From Collinsella aerofaciens (GTDB lineage: Bacteria; Actinomycetota; Coriobacteriia; Coriobacteriales; Coriobacteriaceae): DNA of 16,263 bases. The position numbers were made by a program, and so were the translations under genes. The notes under the pieces are model-generated. The model was not told where the DNA came from. It worked only from the letters and a program-made list of their open reading frames with translations, and ran no database searches. The DNA is taken from contig CAJMJM010000030.1 in NCBI GenBank assembly GCA_905213725.1, positions 1 through 16,263 on the forward strand, written 5' to 3'. Positions 6,195-12,649 of the stretch are shown in pieces (within the stretch, counting starts at the first letter, position 1; each line of letters begins with the position of its first letter).

Positions 6195-6641
6195 ATGAGG
6201 CAGCGATTTTCCTTTGACTGCGTTCTCATAAAAGATGACGTCGGTTACTGCGCCAGTTTCCCGCAGATTCCCGGCGCCTTTGCCGATGGCGATACGCGCG
6301 TAGAAGCGATTGCCCATGCCACCGAGGCACTGATGGCGTTTTTGGCCGACGACCTCAACAACGGTTTGACTCCGGCAGGGTACGAACGCTCGGCCGAGGT
6401 CGTGGCCCTTTCAGTCGAAATCGACCACGAGGACGCTCGGGAAGCGGCGTGCCGAACATTTAAAGACGCAGCGCTGGACCTCAAAGTCTCCGCTCCGCGG
6501 ATTACCGCGCTGGTCAAAGCCGGAAAGCTCGATGTTGAACTTGTCGACGGCCGTCGGATGATAACGATAGACAGCATCGAGCGCTACGCCGCCCAAGAAC
6601 GCCACGCCGGCAGGCCAAAGAAGTTCGTCGCAGTCCAATAA
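6195..6641 (+). CDS. hicB: HicB-family antitoxin with C-terminal DNA-binding region
   Basis: This 148-residue antitoxin has the HicB partial RNase-H-like domain at about 4-55: GYCASFPQIPGAFADGDTR, then an EA-x-x-H-A-x-E-A-L helix, which matches the family's Y-x-x-x-F-P-D-x-P-G-x-x-x-x-G-D-T. Residues ~97-131 (VSAPRITALVKAGKL, then GRRMITIDSIERY) look like an excisionase/MerR-type helix-turn-helix. The tail AGRPKKF has an AT-hook-like GRP core. It should neutralise HicA and bind the upstream palindrome. ATG 6195 is chosen because TTGGAGG (6184-6190) precedes it by 4 bases; an in-frame ATG at 6177, overlapping hicA, lacks such a site. No clear terminator follows. Confidence 0.9.
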   Translation: MRQRFSFDCVLIKDDVGYCASFPQIPGAFADGDTRVEAIAHATEALMAFLADDLNNGLTPAGYERSAEVVALSVEIDHEDAREAACRTFKDAALDLKVSAPRITALVKAGKLDVELVDGRRMITIDSIERYAAQERHAGRPKKFVAVQ

Positions 6642-6775
6642 CCCCCTCACTTTCACCGACTACTAGAGCCGCTCACCAAACCAACATGCGCTCTGGGCAA
6701 ATAGGTTGAACGTTTCGTGCGAGAATGCCCCACAGTAAACAAACTTTCACCAGAGCGTAAGGGGCTGGCATACAC

Positions 6776-7519
6776 ATGCAGACGGTCTATCGGGTATTCG
6801 AGGGAGCGCGTGAGCCGCATCGGCTCGCCGTCGAGCGTACGGCCGAGCTACTCGGTCGCGGTGGCCTGGCGCTTATTCCAACCGAGACGGTCTACGGTGT
6901 CGCCGTGGCAGTCAACGCCTTCTCGGATGCCGTTCCACAAGATACAAGTGAACCTCTGCCGTGGCCGCGCGATCCGCAGGTCACCGTCAACGGCGCCGCG
7001 GTCCCCGCACTCGGTACCGGCTATCGTCGTATCTTTACCCTCAAGCAGCGCGAGCTCACGCAAACGGTTGCCTGGCTGGTTGATGATGCCGAGGCACTCG
7101 ATCGCTATGGCGTGGATATCCCTCATGAGGCCCGCGTGCTCGCCCGACGATGCTGGCCGGGTGCCCTGACTATCGTGGTCAAGGCGGCCCCCTGCGTGCC
7201 GACCTTTATGCGCGCCGCCGACGACACGGTGGCACTTCGCGCTTCGGCCTCGCCCGTGGTGCAAGCGCTCATCCGCGCCTGCGGCAGCCCTCTTGCCTGC
7301 ACCAGCGCCAATACGCACGGCGCGCCCGCGCCGGCAAGCTTTGCCGACGTTGAGGACCGTATTCTGGAGGGGGTTGATCTGGCCGTCGACGCGGGCGAGA
7401 CCCCGTGCCGCGACGCTTCGACCATCGTGACGTTTAAGCATGGCGAGCTTCAGATCCTGCGCCAAGGCGCACTTCCCGCATCAGAGATCGAGCGGGTCCT
7501 GTCCGACCCGATGCAATAG
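6776..7519 (+). CDS. YrdC-domain protein, divergent TsaC/Sua5-type threonylcarbamoyl-AMP synthase
   Basis: YrdC/TsaC proteins make threonylcarbamoyl-AMP from threonine, bicarbonate and ATP for the t6A37 modification of ANN-decoding tRNAs. The 247-residue product has the signature PTETVYG (35-41), a K-x-R motif (K90-Q-R92), CWPGALTIVV (126-135), SAN (177-179) and STIV (215-218). It has only the YrdC domain and no C-terminal Sua5 domain. It is atypical in two ways. About 35 residues (48-84) are inserted between PTETVYG and K-x-R, and the Pro residues usual after K-x-R are missing (KQRELTQTVAW). The prmC-sua5 neighbourhood favours the t6A role, but a paralogue with another activity is possible. 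ATG 6776 has TAAGGGG (6758-6764) upstream. glpK starts 13 bases after its stop, so the two are probably co-transcribed. Confidence 0.8.
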   Translation: MQTVYRVFEGAREPHRLAVERTAELLGRGGLALIPTETVYGVAVAVNAFSDAVPQDTSEPLPWPRDPQVTVNGAAVPALGTGYRRIFTLKQRELTQTVAWLVDDAEALDRYGVDIPHEARVLARRCWPGALTIVVKAAPCVPTFMRAADDTVALRASASPVVQALIRACGSPLACTSANTHGAPAPASFADVEDRILEGVDLAVDAGETPCRDASTIVTFKHGELQILRQGALPASEIERVLSDPMQ

Positions 7520-7532
7520 AAAGGTGTAAGCG

Positions 7533-9074
7533 ATGTCGTTGAATCTGGGCAGCCTGGGCATGGAAGATGCCTCGTTTAACTTTGGCGGTTCCTACATCAT
7601 GGCGCTCGACTGCGGCACCACCTCGGTGCTCGCGACCATCGTCGACGAGTACGGCTGCATTGTCGCCCAGGCACGTCGTAGCGTCAAAACCAGCTTCCCG
7701 CGCCCCGGCTGGGTGGAGCAGGATCCCACGGAGGTGCTTGCCAGCCAGATCGGCGTGATGATGGAGGTCCAGTTTAAGAGCGGCATCCATTCCGATCGCA
7801 TCGCCGCCATCGGTATCTCCAACCAGCGCGAGACCACGGTGGTGTGGGACCGCGTGAGTGGCCAGCCTATCTACAACGCCATCGTGTGGCAGTGTCGCCG
7901 CACCGCCTCGACAATCGATAAACTGGCCGAGCAGGGCCGCGAGGAGCTGGTGCGTTCCCGCACCGGCCTTACGCTCGACCCGTATTTCTCGGCCTCCAAG
8001 GTGCAGTGGATTCTCGACAACGTCGACGGCGCGCGCGAGAGCGCGGCAGCGGGCGACCTCATGTTTGGCACCATCGATACCTGGCTCATCTACAACCTCA
8101 CCGGCGGCCAGGTCTTTGCCACCGACTACACCAATGCCAGCCGCACGGCACTCTTTAATATCCATACGCTCGATTGGGACGACGACCTGCTGGCGCTCTT
8201 TGACGTTCCACGTTCCATGATGCCCGAGGTTCGCTGGAGCTCGGGCGACTACGGCCGCGTCGCGAGCGACATCATGACCAACATGCCGCCCATCATGGGC
8301 GTGGCGGGCGACCAGCAGGCATCGCTGTTCGGCCACTGCTGCTTCTATCCCGGCCAGACCAAAAACACCTATGGCACGGGCTGCTTTATGCTCATGAACA
8401 CCGGTGACGAGATCGTCGAATCCAAGAATGGCCTGGTCTCCACCATCGGTATCGCTGCGGACGGCAAAGTCAGCTATGCGCTCGAGGGCTCTATTTTTGC
8501 CGCCGGTTCAACGATGAACTGGCTTCGCAACAACATGGGCATCATCTCGAGTGTGAGCGAGTCGGCACAACTCGCCGCTTCGATTAGCGACAACGAGGGC
8601 TGCTACTTCGTTCCCGCCTTTGCAGGTTTGGGTGCTCCCTGGTGGGACCCGCATGCCCGCGGTATCGTGTGCGGTCTGACCGGCGCCTCGAGCCGTGCGA
8701 CCATCGTACGTGCCGCCTGCGAATCCATGGCATATCAGAGCTACGACGTGCTGCGCGCCATGGAGCAGGACGTGGGGCTTTCGATTGAGCGCCTGTCTGT
8801 CGATGGCGGTGCCTCGCGCAACGAGTTCATCATGCAATTCCAGGCCGACCTGCTGGATATCCCCGTGCTGCAATGCGAGACGGTGGAGACCACGGCAATC
8901 GGTGCCGCGTACTTGGCGGGTCTTGCCGTCGGCTATTGGGAAGACCTTGAAGAGCTGGAGCAAAATGCCCAGATCGTTAGGACCTTCCTTCCCCATATGT
9001 CCGCCGAGCGTCGCGAGCAAAACCTTGCGGGCTGGCGTGATGCAGTCAAGCGCTCGCTCAGTACCGCACAGTAG
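7533..9074 (+). CDS. glpK: Glycerol kinase
   Basis: This FGGY-family enzyme phosphorylates glycerol to sn-glycerol-3-phosphate with ATP in the cytoplasm. The 513 residues contain the phosphate-1 loop ALDCGTTS (24-31), NQRETTVVWDR (97-107), VWQCRRT (118-124), the catalytic Asp in GVAGDQQ (D259), KNTYGTGCFM (277-286), AGLGAPWWDPHARG (364-377), and near the C-terminus GGASRN and TTAIGAAYLAGL. All are glycerol-kinase-like rather than generic FGGY. The loop before GVAGDQQ (YGRVASDIMTNMPPIM) has no His, so the HPr-dependent activation of enterococcal GlpK is unlikely. ATG 7533 follows GAAAGG (7519-7524); about 20 residues precede the usual N-terminal strand, so a later Met (10 or 23) is conceivable but lacks a ribosome binding site. 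No glpF or glpD is adjacent. Confidence 0.95.
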   Translation: MSLNLGSLGMEDASFNFGGSYIMALDCGTTSVLATIVDEYGCIVAQARRSVKTSFPRPGWVEQDPTEVLASQIGVMMEVQFKSGIHSDRIAAIGISNQRETTVVWDRVSGQPIYNAIVWQCRRTASTIDKLAEQGREELVRSRTGLTLDPYFSASKVQWILDNVDGARESAAAGDLMFGTIDTWLIYNLTGGQVFATDYTNASRTALFNIHTLDWDDDLLALFDVPRSMMPEVRWSSGDYGRVASDIMTNMPPIMGVAGDQQASLFGHCCFYPGQTKNTYGTGCFMLMNTGDEIVESKNGLVSTIGIAADGKVSYALEGSIFAAGSTMNWLRNNMGIISSVSESAQLAASISDNEGCYFVPAFAGLGAPWWDPHARGIVCGLTGASSRATIVRAACESMAYQSYDVLRAMEQDVGLSIERLSVDGGASRNEFIMQFQADLLDIPVLQCETVETTAIGAAYLAGLAVGYWEDLEELEQNAQIVRTFLPHMSAERREQNLAGWRDAVKRSLSTAQ

Positions 9075-9146
9075 GGCTGCGATGGGCTGCTCGATACAAC
9101 AAACCGCTAAACTTATGCATGGCGTGCGGCGGCAACATTGCTGCGC

Positions 9147-9168
9147 GCCTTGTCAGCAAGGCCGTTTT
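9147..9168 (+). terminator. Weak terminator-like hairpin between glpK and upp
   Basis: GCCTTG (9147-9152), TCAG and CAAGGC (9157-9162) form a 6-bp stem, followed by CGTTTT. The stem is short, and the hairpin ends about 30 bases before the upp start, so it could be an attenuator rather than a full terminator. Confidence 0.35.
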
Positions 9169-9197
9169 GCGGCTGCAACGAAAGGGGCAATCAACCC

Positions 9198-9845
9198 ATG
9201 ACCGTCACCTACGATGCGTCCCGTGTGACGCTTGTCGATCATCCGCTCGTCCAGCACAAGCTGTCGATCCTGCGCGACAAAAACACCGGCACCAACCAGT
9301 TCCGTCAGCTCGTGCGCGAACTCGCGCTTTTTGACGGCTACGAGGCCATGCGCGACCTGCCTATGGAAGACGTCGAGGTCGAGACCCCCATCACTACTGC
9401 CACGTTCAAACAGCTTGCCGGCAAGAAACTCGCCATCGTGCCCATCCTGCGTGCGGGCCTTGGCATGGTCGACGGTATCCTCGACCTGGTGCCCTCCGCT
9501 CGCGTGGGCCACATCGGCATGGAGCGCGACGAGGTTACCCATGAACCTCACGAGTATTACTGCAAGATGCCCAAGGATATCGACCAGCGTGTCTGTCTGG
9601 TCGTCGACCCTATGCTCGCCACGGGCGGCTCGGCCGAGATGGCCATCAGCTACCTGCGCGAGCGCGGTGTCAAGGATATCCGCATGCTGTGCATCGTCGC
9701 CGCGCCCGAGGGCCTCAAGTCACTGACCGAAAAGGACCCCGACGTACATATTTATACGTGCGCCATCGACGACCATCTCAACGAGGCCGCCTACATCGTT
9801 CCCGGCCTCGGCGACGCCGGCGACCGCATCTTCGGCACGCTCTAG
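9198..9845 (+). CDS. upp: Uracil phosphoribosyltransferase
   Basis: Upp salvages uracil by joining it to PRPP, giving UMP and pyrophosphate in the cytoplasm. The 215-residue product (family about 208) has ILRAGLGMVDG (83-93), the PRPP loop VVDPMLATGGSA (135-146) and the uracil-binding C-terminal GLGDAGDRIFG (203-213). ATG 9198 is chosen for AAAGGGG (9181-9187) about 10 bases upstream and for matching the family N-terminus; the frame opens earlier at TTG 9138, without support. It lies between glpK and the ATP synthase genes; upp next to atp genes is a known Gram-positive arrangement. Confidence 0.96.
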   Translation: MTVTYDASRVTLVDHPLVQHKLSILRDKNTGTNQFRQLVRELALFDGYEAMRDLPMEDVEVETPITTATFKQLAGKKLAIVPILRAGLGMVDGILDLVPSARVGHIGMERDEVTHEPHEYYCKMPKDIDQRVCLVVDPMLATGGSAEMAISYLRERGVKDIRMLCIVAAPEGLKSLTEKDPDVHIYTCAIDDHLNEAAYIVPGLGDAGDRIFGTL

Positions 9846-9888
9846 TCGCTGGGCTAAGACGGCCGCGGCTGCAAATACGAAGAAACGG

Positions 9889-9921
9889 TGCGCGCGGTCG
9901 AACAAATGGCGACCGCTCGCA
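9889..9921. terminator. Hairpin downstream of upp, possible terminator
   Basis: TGCG-C-GCGGTCG (9889-9900) pairs with CGACCGC-T-CGCA (9910-9921), eleven pairs with one mismatch around a 9-base loop. No T-run follows (CTCCTGTT), so intrinsic termination is uncertain. It is the strongest structure between upp and the atp promoter. Confidence 0.4.
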
Positions 9922-10037
9922 CTCCTGTTAACGGACGTTTTGCCCTGCAGGGTTCGAGAAAAACGTATTACCGTACCTGCGGCATAAAGAAGGTCTTAAG
10001 AAAACGAACAGGTGCGTATTAACCGATGCTTTTTCGG

Positions 10038-10065
10038 TTGTACTTTAGCGATTGGCTCGTACAAT
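10038..10065 (+). promoter_or_regulatory. Probable ATP synthase operon promoter
   Basis: TACAAT (10060-10065) is a good -10, within the same CGTACAAT octamer as the prmC promoter. TTGTAC (10038-10043) stands 16 bases upstream as a weak -35. TTGTAC and GTACAA (10059-10064) form an inverted repeat that could be an operator. The leader to the first gene is about 55 bases. Confidence 0.5.
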
Positions 10066-10127
10066 AGTCACCAATGTTTGGCGGGAACTGTCCTGTGAGG
10101 CGATAAAAAAGGAAAGTGAGGACGCCA

Positions 10128-10439
10128 GTGTTTCAGATAGCCGATCTGCTCGCTATCGTTGCAGGTGCCATCGCGGGCGCGATTGCCTTCCTTCCCTTTG
10201 TCTTTACGCTCAAGCCGGTTCTTGACGATAAGCAGAATGCGGACATGCTCAAGGGTATGGTGAGTCTCGCGGTCTCGGCAATCGCGTTGCTTGTCTTTAC
10301 CTTGGTTGTGTTTGTGTTGTTCGGAGAGGCATTTCGCATGTTCCTCCTGGGCGAGGCGATCGGCTTCGTGGCCTTTATGGCCGCCTGCGCGGTTCGCGTC
10401 GCCAAGGCGCTGCGAGATCCTCATGAGGTCGAAAGGTAA
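10128..10439 (+). CDS. Small membrane protein, AtpI-like, first gene of the atp operon
   Basis: This hydrophobic protein of 103 residues has three predicted membrane helices: one near the N-terminus (LLAIVAGAIAGAIAF onward), one in MVSLAVSAIALLVFTLVVF, and one in the C-terminal third (EAIGFVAFMAACAV). A short basic/acidic tail follows (RVAKALRDPHEVER). Sequence similarity to AtpI is not clear to me. The call rests on position immediately before atpB, size and topology; AtpI proteins help assemble the c ring or act in ion uptake. GTG 10128 is preferred because GAGGA (10118-10122) precedes it; GTG 10116 lies only 2 bases from its nearest GGA. Its stop is 3 bases before atpB, so translational coupling is likely. 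Confidence 0.65.
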   Translation: MFQIADLLAIVAGAIAGAIAFLPFVFTLKPVLDDKQNADMLKGMVSLAVSAIALLVFTLVVFVLFGEAFRMFLLGEAIGFVAFMAACAVRVAKALRDPHEVER

Positions 10440-10442
10440 GTC

Positions 10443-11246
10443 GTGGAAATTTTTGAAAAGCTGCCTGATGAGATTAATCATCTGGTCAGCGAGTTCAGCT
10501 CCACCCCTGTCGTGGGCGATCTGAGCTGCGGCATCACGCAGTACTCGTTTTGGCTGATCGTCTCCACGATCGTGCTCCTGATCGTCCTGGCCGTGTTCAA
10601 GAAGAAGCAGACCCTGGTTCCCAAGGGCTTCTTCGTCAACGGTTTCGAGTACATCATCGAGTACGTCGAGAACGATATCGGCAAGGGTGTCGTGGGTGAG
10701 AACTGGAAGAAGCACTTCCCGTTCCTGTGCTCGCTTTTCCTGTTCATCCTGATCAATAACATGATCGGCCTGATCCCGGGAATGAAGCCCGGCACCGGCG
10801 CAATCGGCTCCACCGCCGCACTCGCCATTTTCGCCTTCGTGTACTTCATCTACTACGGATGCAAGGCTCACGGCGTGATCGGCTACATCAAGAGCCTCGC
10901 CCCGCAGGGCGTGAGCTTCCCGATGAACGTGCTCGTGTGGGTCGTCGAGCTTTTCTCGACCTTCCTGCGCCTCATCACGCTTGCCGTCCGTCTGTTCTGC
11001 AACATGTTCGCAGGACACGTGGTCATGGGCTCGTTCGCCATCATGGCGAGCATGTTCATGCAGCCGCTGCTTCAGCAGGTTTCCGCGGCCCACGCCGTCG
11101 GCGCCCTGCCTTCGCTGGCCTGGCTTGCCATCCTCATCCTGATCTATGCGATCGAGCTTGTGGTCGGCGCCATCCAGGCTTACGTCTTCACGGTCCTTAC
11201 CGCCGTGTATGTCTCCGAGGCAGAGGAGGTCGCGGAGGAGGAGTAG
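10443..11246 (+). CDS. atpB: ATP synthase F0 subunit a
   Basis: Subunit a forms the proton half-channels in the membrane against the c ring. The 267-residue product has several membrane helices and the essential stator Arg in AVRLFCNMFAGH (R183, aligning with E. coli R210). The usual Gly of RLFGN is Cys here. H192 aligns with E. coli E219 and E238 with H245, the reciprocal His/Glu swap found in many other species. Q245 matches E. coli Q252, inside the conserved IQAYVFTVLTAVYV. The C-terminus is acidic (EAEEVAEEE). GTG 10443 has AAAGG (10432-10436) at 6-nt spacing. Confidence 0.96.
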   Translation: MEIFEKLPDEINHLVSEFSSTPVVGDLSCGITQYSFWLIVSTIVLLIVLAVFKKKQTLVPKGFFVNGFEYIIEYVENDIGKGVVGENWKKHFPFLCSLFLFILINNMIGLIPGMKPGTGAIGSTAALAIFAFVYFIYYGCKAHGVIGYIKSLAPQGVSFPMNVLVWVVELFSTFLRLITLAVRLFCNMFAGHVVMGSFAIMASMFMQPLLQQVSAAHAVGALPSLAWLAILILIYAIELVVGAIQAYVFTVLTAVYVSEAEEVAEEE

Positions 11247-11370
11247 TCTTCCGTTCGTGCCTTAAAGGTAAGGCAATTCGTTAAACCGCCGGTGCCCGTA
11301 CCCATGGAGCCCGGCAGTTATAAAAAGGTTATCCTGCGTGAAATAAGACACGCACGACAAAGGAGGAATC
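11247..11370 (+). promoter_or_regulatory. atpB-atpE intercistronic region with hairpin and strong RBS
   Basis: This 124-base gap is the widest between the atp genes. It contains a hairpin GCCTTA-AAGG-TAAGGC (11259-11274), a looser GCCGG...CCGGC pairing, and a full AAAGGAGG (11359-11366) 4 bases before the atpE GTG. A strong site fits the need for many c subunits per enzyme. An internal promoter cannot be excluded. Confidence 0.5.
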
Positions 11371-11565
11371 GTGGGAGTTATCGGTTACGGTCTCGGTGTT
11401 ATCGGCGCTGGTCTTGCTATCGGCCTGTCTGCTCTGGGTGCTACGGGTGCTATGGCCCGTCAGCCTGAGGTCCAGGGCCGCGTGTTCACCGTCTTCATCA
11501 TGGGCTCCGCTTTCGGCGAGGCTCTGGCTCTGATCGGCTTCGTTGTCGCGCTGATCGTTAAATAG
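11371..11565 (+). CDS. atpE: ATP synthase F0 subunit c
   Basis: This proteolipid forms the rotating c ring in the membrane. At 64 residues it is shorter than the usual 70-85. It is a two-helix hairpin: a Gly-rich first helix (GLGVIGAGLAIGLSALGATG), the polar loop ARQPE (29-33), and a second helix with the ion-binding Glu in GSAFGEALALIG (E50). E50 is followed by Ala-Leu, and Ile occupies the first-helix position where Na+-coupled rings have Gln; both point to proton coupling. GTG 11371 is fixed by the excellent AAAGGAGG site. The missing length is at the N-terminus, where most family members have several more residues. Confidence 0.96.
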   Translation: MGVIGYGLGVIGAGLAIGLSALGATGAMARQPEVQGRVFTVFIMGSAFGEALALIGFVVALIVK

Positions 11566-11580
11566 CACGGAGCGTCAAGT

Positions 11581-12183
11581 ATGAATCTTTCATCCCAGAA
11601 GAGCGCGATCGCACTCTCCGCGTCCGCGGCCGCGCTGCTCATGCCGGTTTCCGCGTTCGCCGAGGACGGCGCTGCCGGTGCGGACATCCTCATCCCTAAG
11701 ATGGCGGAGTTCATCCCGGCGCTTATCGCCTTCCTGATTATCTGGATCGTGCTGGCCAAGGTCGCCCTGCCGGGCATCATGAAAACCATGGAGGAGCGCG
11801 GCAAGAAGATCGAGGAGAGCCTCGACGAGGCCGAGAAGACCAAGCAGGAGGCTATCGCCAAGCGCGCTGAGTCCGACTCGATCGTCACCGACGCCCGTCG
11901 TCAGGCTGCCGACATCGTTCTCGAGGCCCGTAAGGACGCCGAGTCCGAGCGCGCCCGTATCATCGAGGCTGCTCACAAGGAGGCCGAGGAGATCATCGCC
12001 AAGGCCCATACGACCGTCGAGGACGAGCGCAAGTCCATCTACGCCGGTGCCGCGAGCTCCATCGCCGACCTGTCCGTTGCCGTCGCCACCAAGATCGTGG
12101 GCGAGGCACTCGAGGACGATGCCGAGCAGAAGAAGCTCATCGAGCGCTACATCCAGGAAGCAGGTAGCCTGAATGCCGACTAG
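11581..12183 (+). CDS. atpF: ATP synthase F0 subunit b with signal-peptide-like N-terminus
   Basis: Subunit b is the peripheral stalk linking F0 to F1. The 200-residue product has one membrane helix (about 44-66, EFIPALIAFLIIWIVLAKVAL) and a long charged coiled-coil (about 68-165, rich in E/K/R/A). Ahead of the membrane helix is a stretch like a cleavable signal peptide: a Lys at 7, a hydrophobic Ala/Leu core (9-22) and an A-F-A end before EDG (27-30). Typical b subunits are about 160-170 residues and begin at the membrane helix. ATG 11581 has GGAG (11569-11572) at 8 bases. The gene's 3' end overlaps atpH by 11 bases. Confidence 0.93.
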   Translation: MNLSSQKSAIALSASAAALLMPVSAFAEDGAAGADILIPKMAEFIPALIAFLIIWIVLAKVALPGIMKTMEERGKKIEESLDEAEKTKQEAIAKRAESDSIVTDARRQAADIVLEARKDAESERARIIEAAHKEAEEIIAKAHTTVEDERKSIYAGAASSIADLSVAVATKIVGEALEDDAEQKKLIERYIQEAGSLNAD

Positions 12184-12649
12184 CCGCTATCAGGACAAGG
12201 TGCTCGAGACCTACGCGCGTTCCCTTTTGGAAGCCGCCAAGGCCGAGAACCATGTGTTCGAGGACCTCGAGATGGTCGAGCGCTTGGCTTCTGCCAGCCC
12301 CGAGATCATCGCCGTGCTCGACACCATGTCCAAGCGCGACCAGCTCGACCTTCTTCCCAAGGTGGCAGCTGCCTTTAAGTATGTTGCCGAGGAAGACGAG
12401 GATGTAGTGGGCGTGACCGTCACCACGGCGATCCCGCTCGACGACGAGCTGCGTCAAACCATCACTAAGAAATGCGAGCAGGACTTCGGCCGCAAGGTAT
12501 TCCTTATCGAGCAGGTCGACCCGTCTATCGTGGGCGGCCTGGTGCTCGAGGCCCGCGGCGAGCGTCGTGACATCTCCGTCAAGACGCAGCTGCGCATCGC
12601 GCAGGAGACCCTCGCAAACTCTGCTAATTCGTACGGAGGTGAAGCCTAA
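12173..12649 (+). CDS. atpH: ATP synthase F1 subunit delta
   Basis: Delta connects the b stalk to the top of F1. The 158-residue product (usually about 175-180) has the helical N-terminal domain (YARSLLEAAKAENHVFEDLEMV). The C-terminal part is conserved, with DFGRKVFLIEQVDPSIVGGL followed by a Gly/Arg turn and KTQLRIAQETL. The shortness comes from the N-terminal half. ATG 12173 lies inside the end of atpF, and the stop TAA shares one base with the atpA ATG, so translation of the three is coupled. Confidence 0.93.
   Translation: MPTSRYQDKVLETYARSLLEAAKAENHVFEDLEMVERLASASPEIIAVLDTMSKRDQLDLLPKVAAAFKYVAEEDEDVVGVTVTTAIPLDDELRQTITKKCEQDFGRKVFLIEQVDPSIVGGLVLEARGERRDISVKTQLRIAQETLANSANSYGGEA

Noticed and set aside
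9138..9197. TTG 9138 as upp start
   Set aside because: It lies in the glpK-upp hairpin; ATG 9198 has AAAGGGG and matches the family N-terminus.
7434..11093. Long minus-strand frames opposite glpK (7434-8336) and atpB (10068-11093)
   Set aside because: Antisense shadows of clearly identified genes in GC-rich DNA; no family resemblance.
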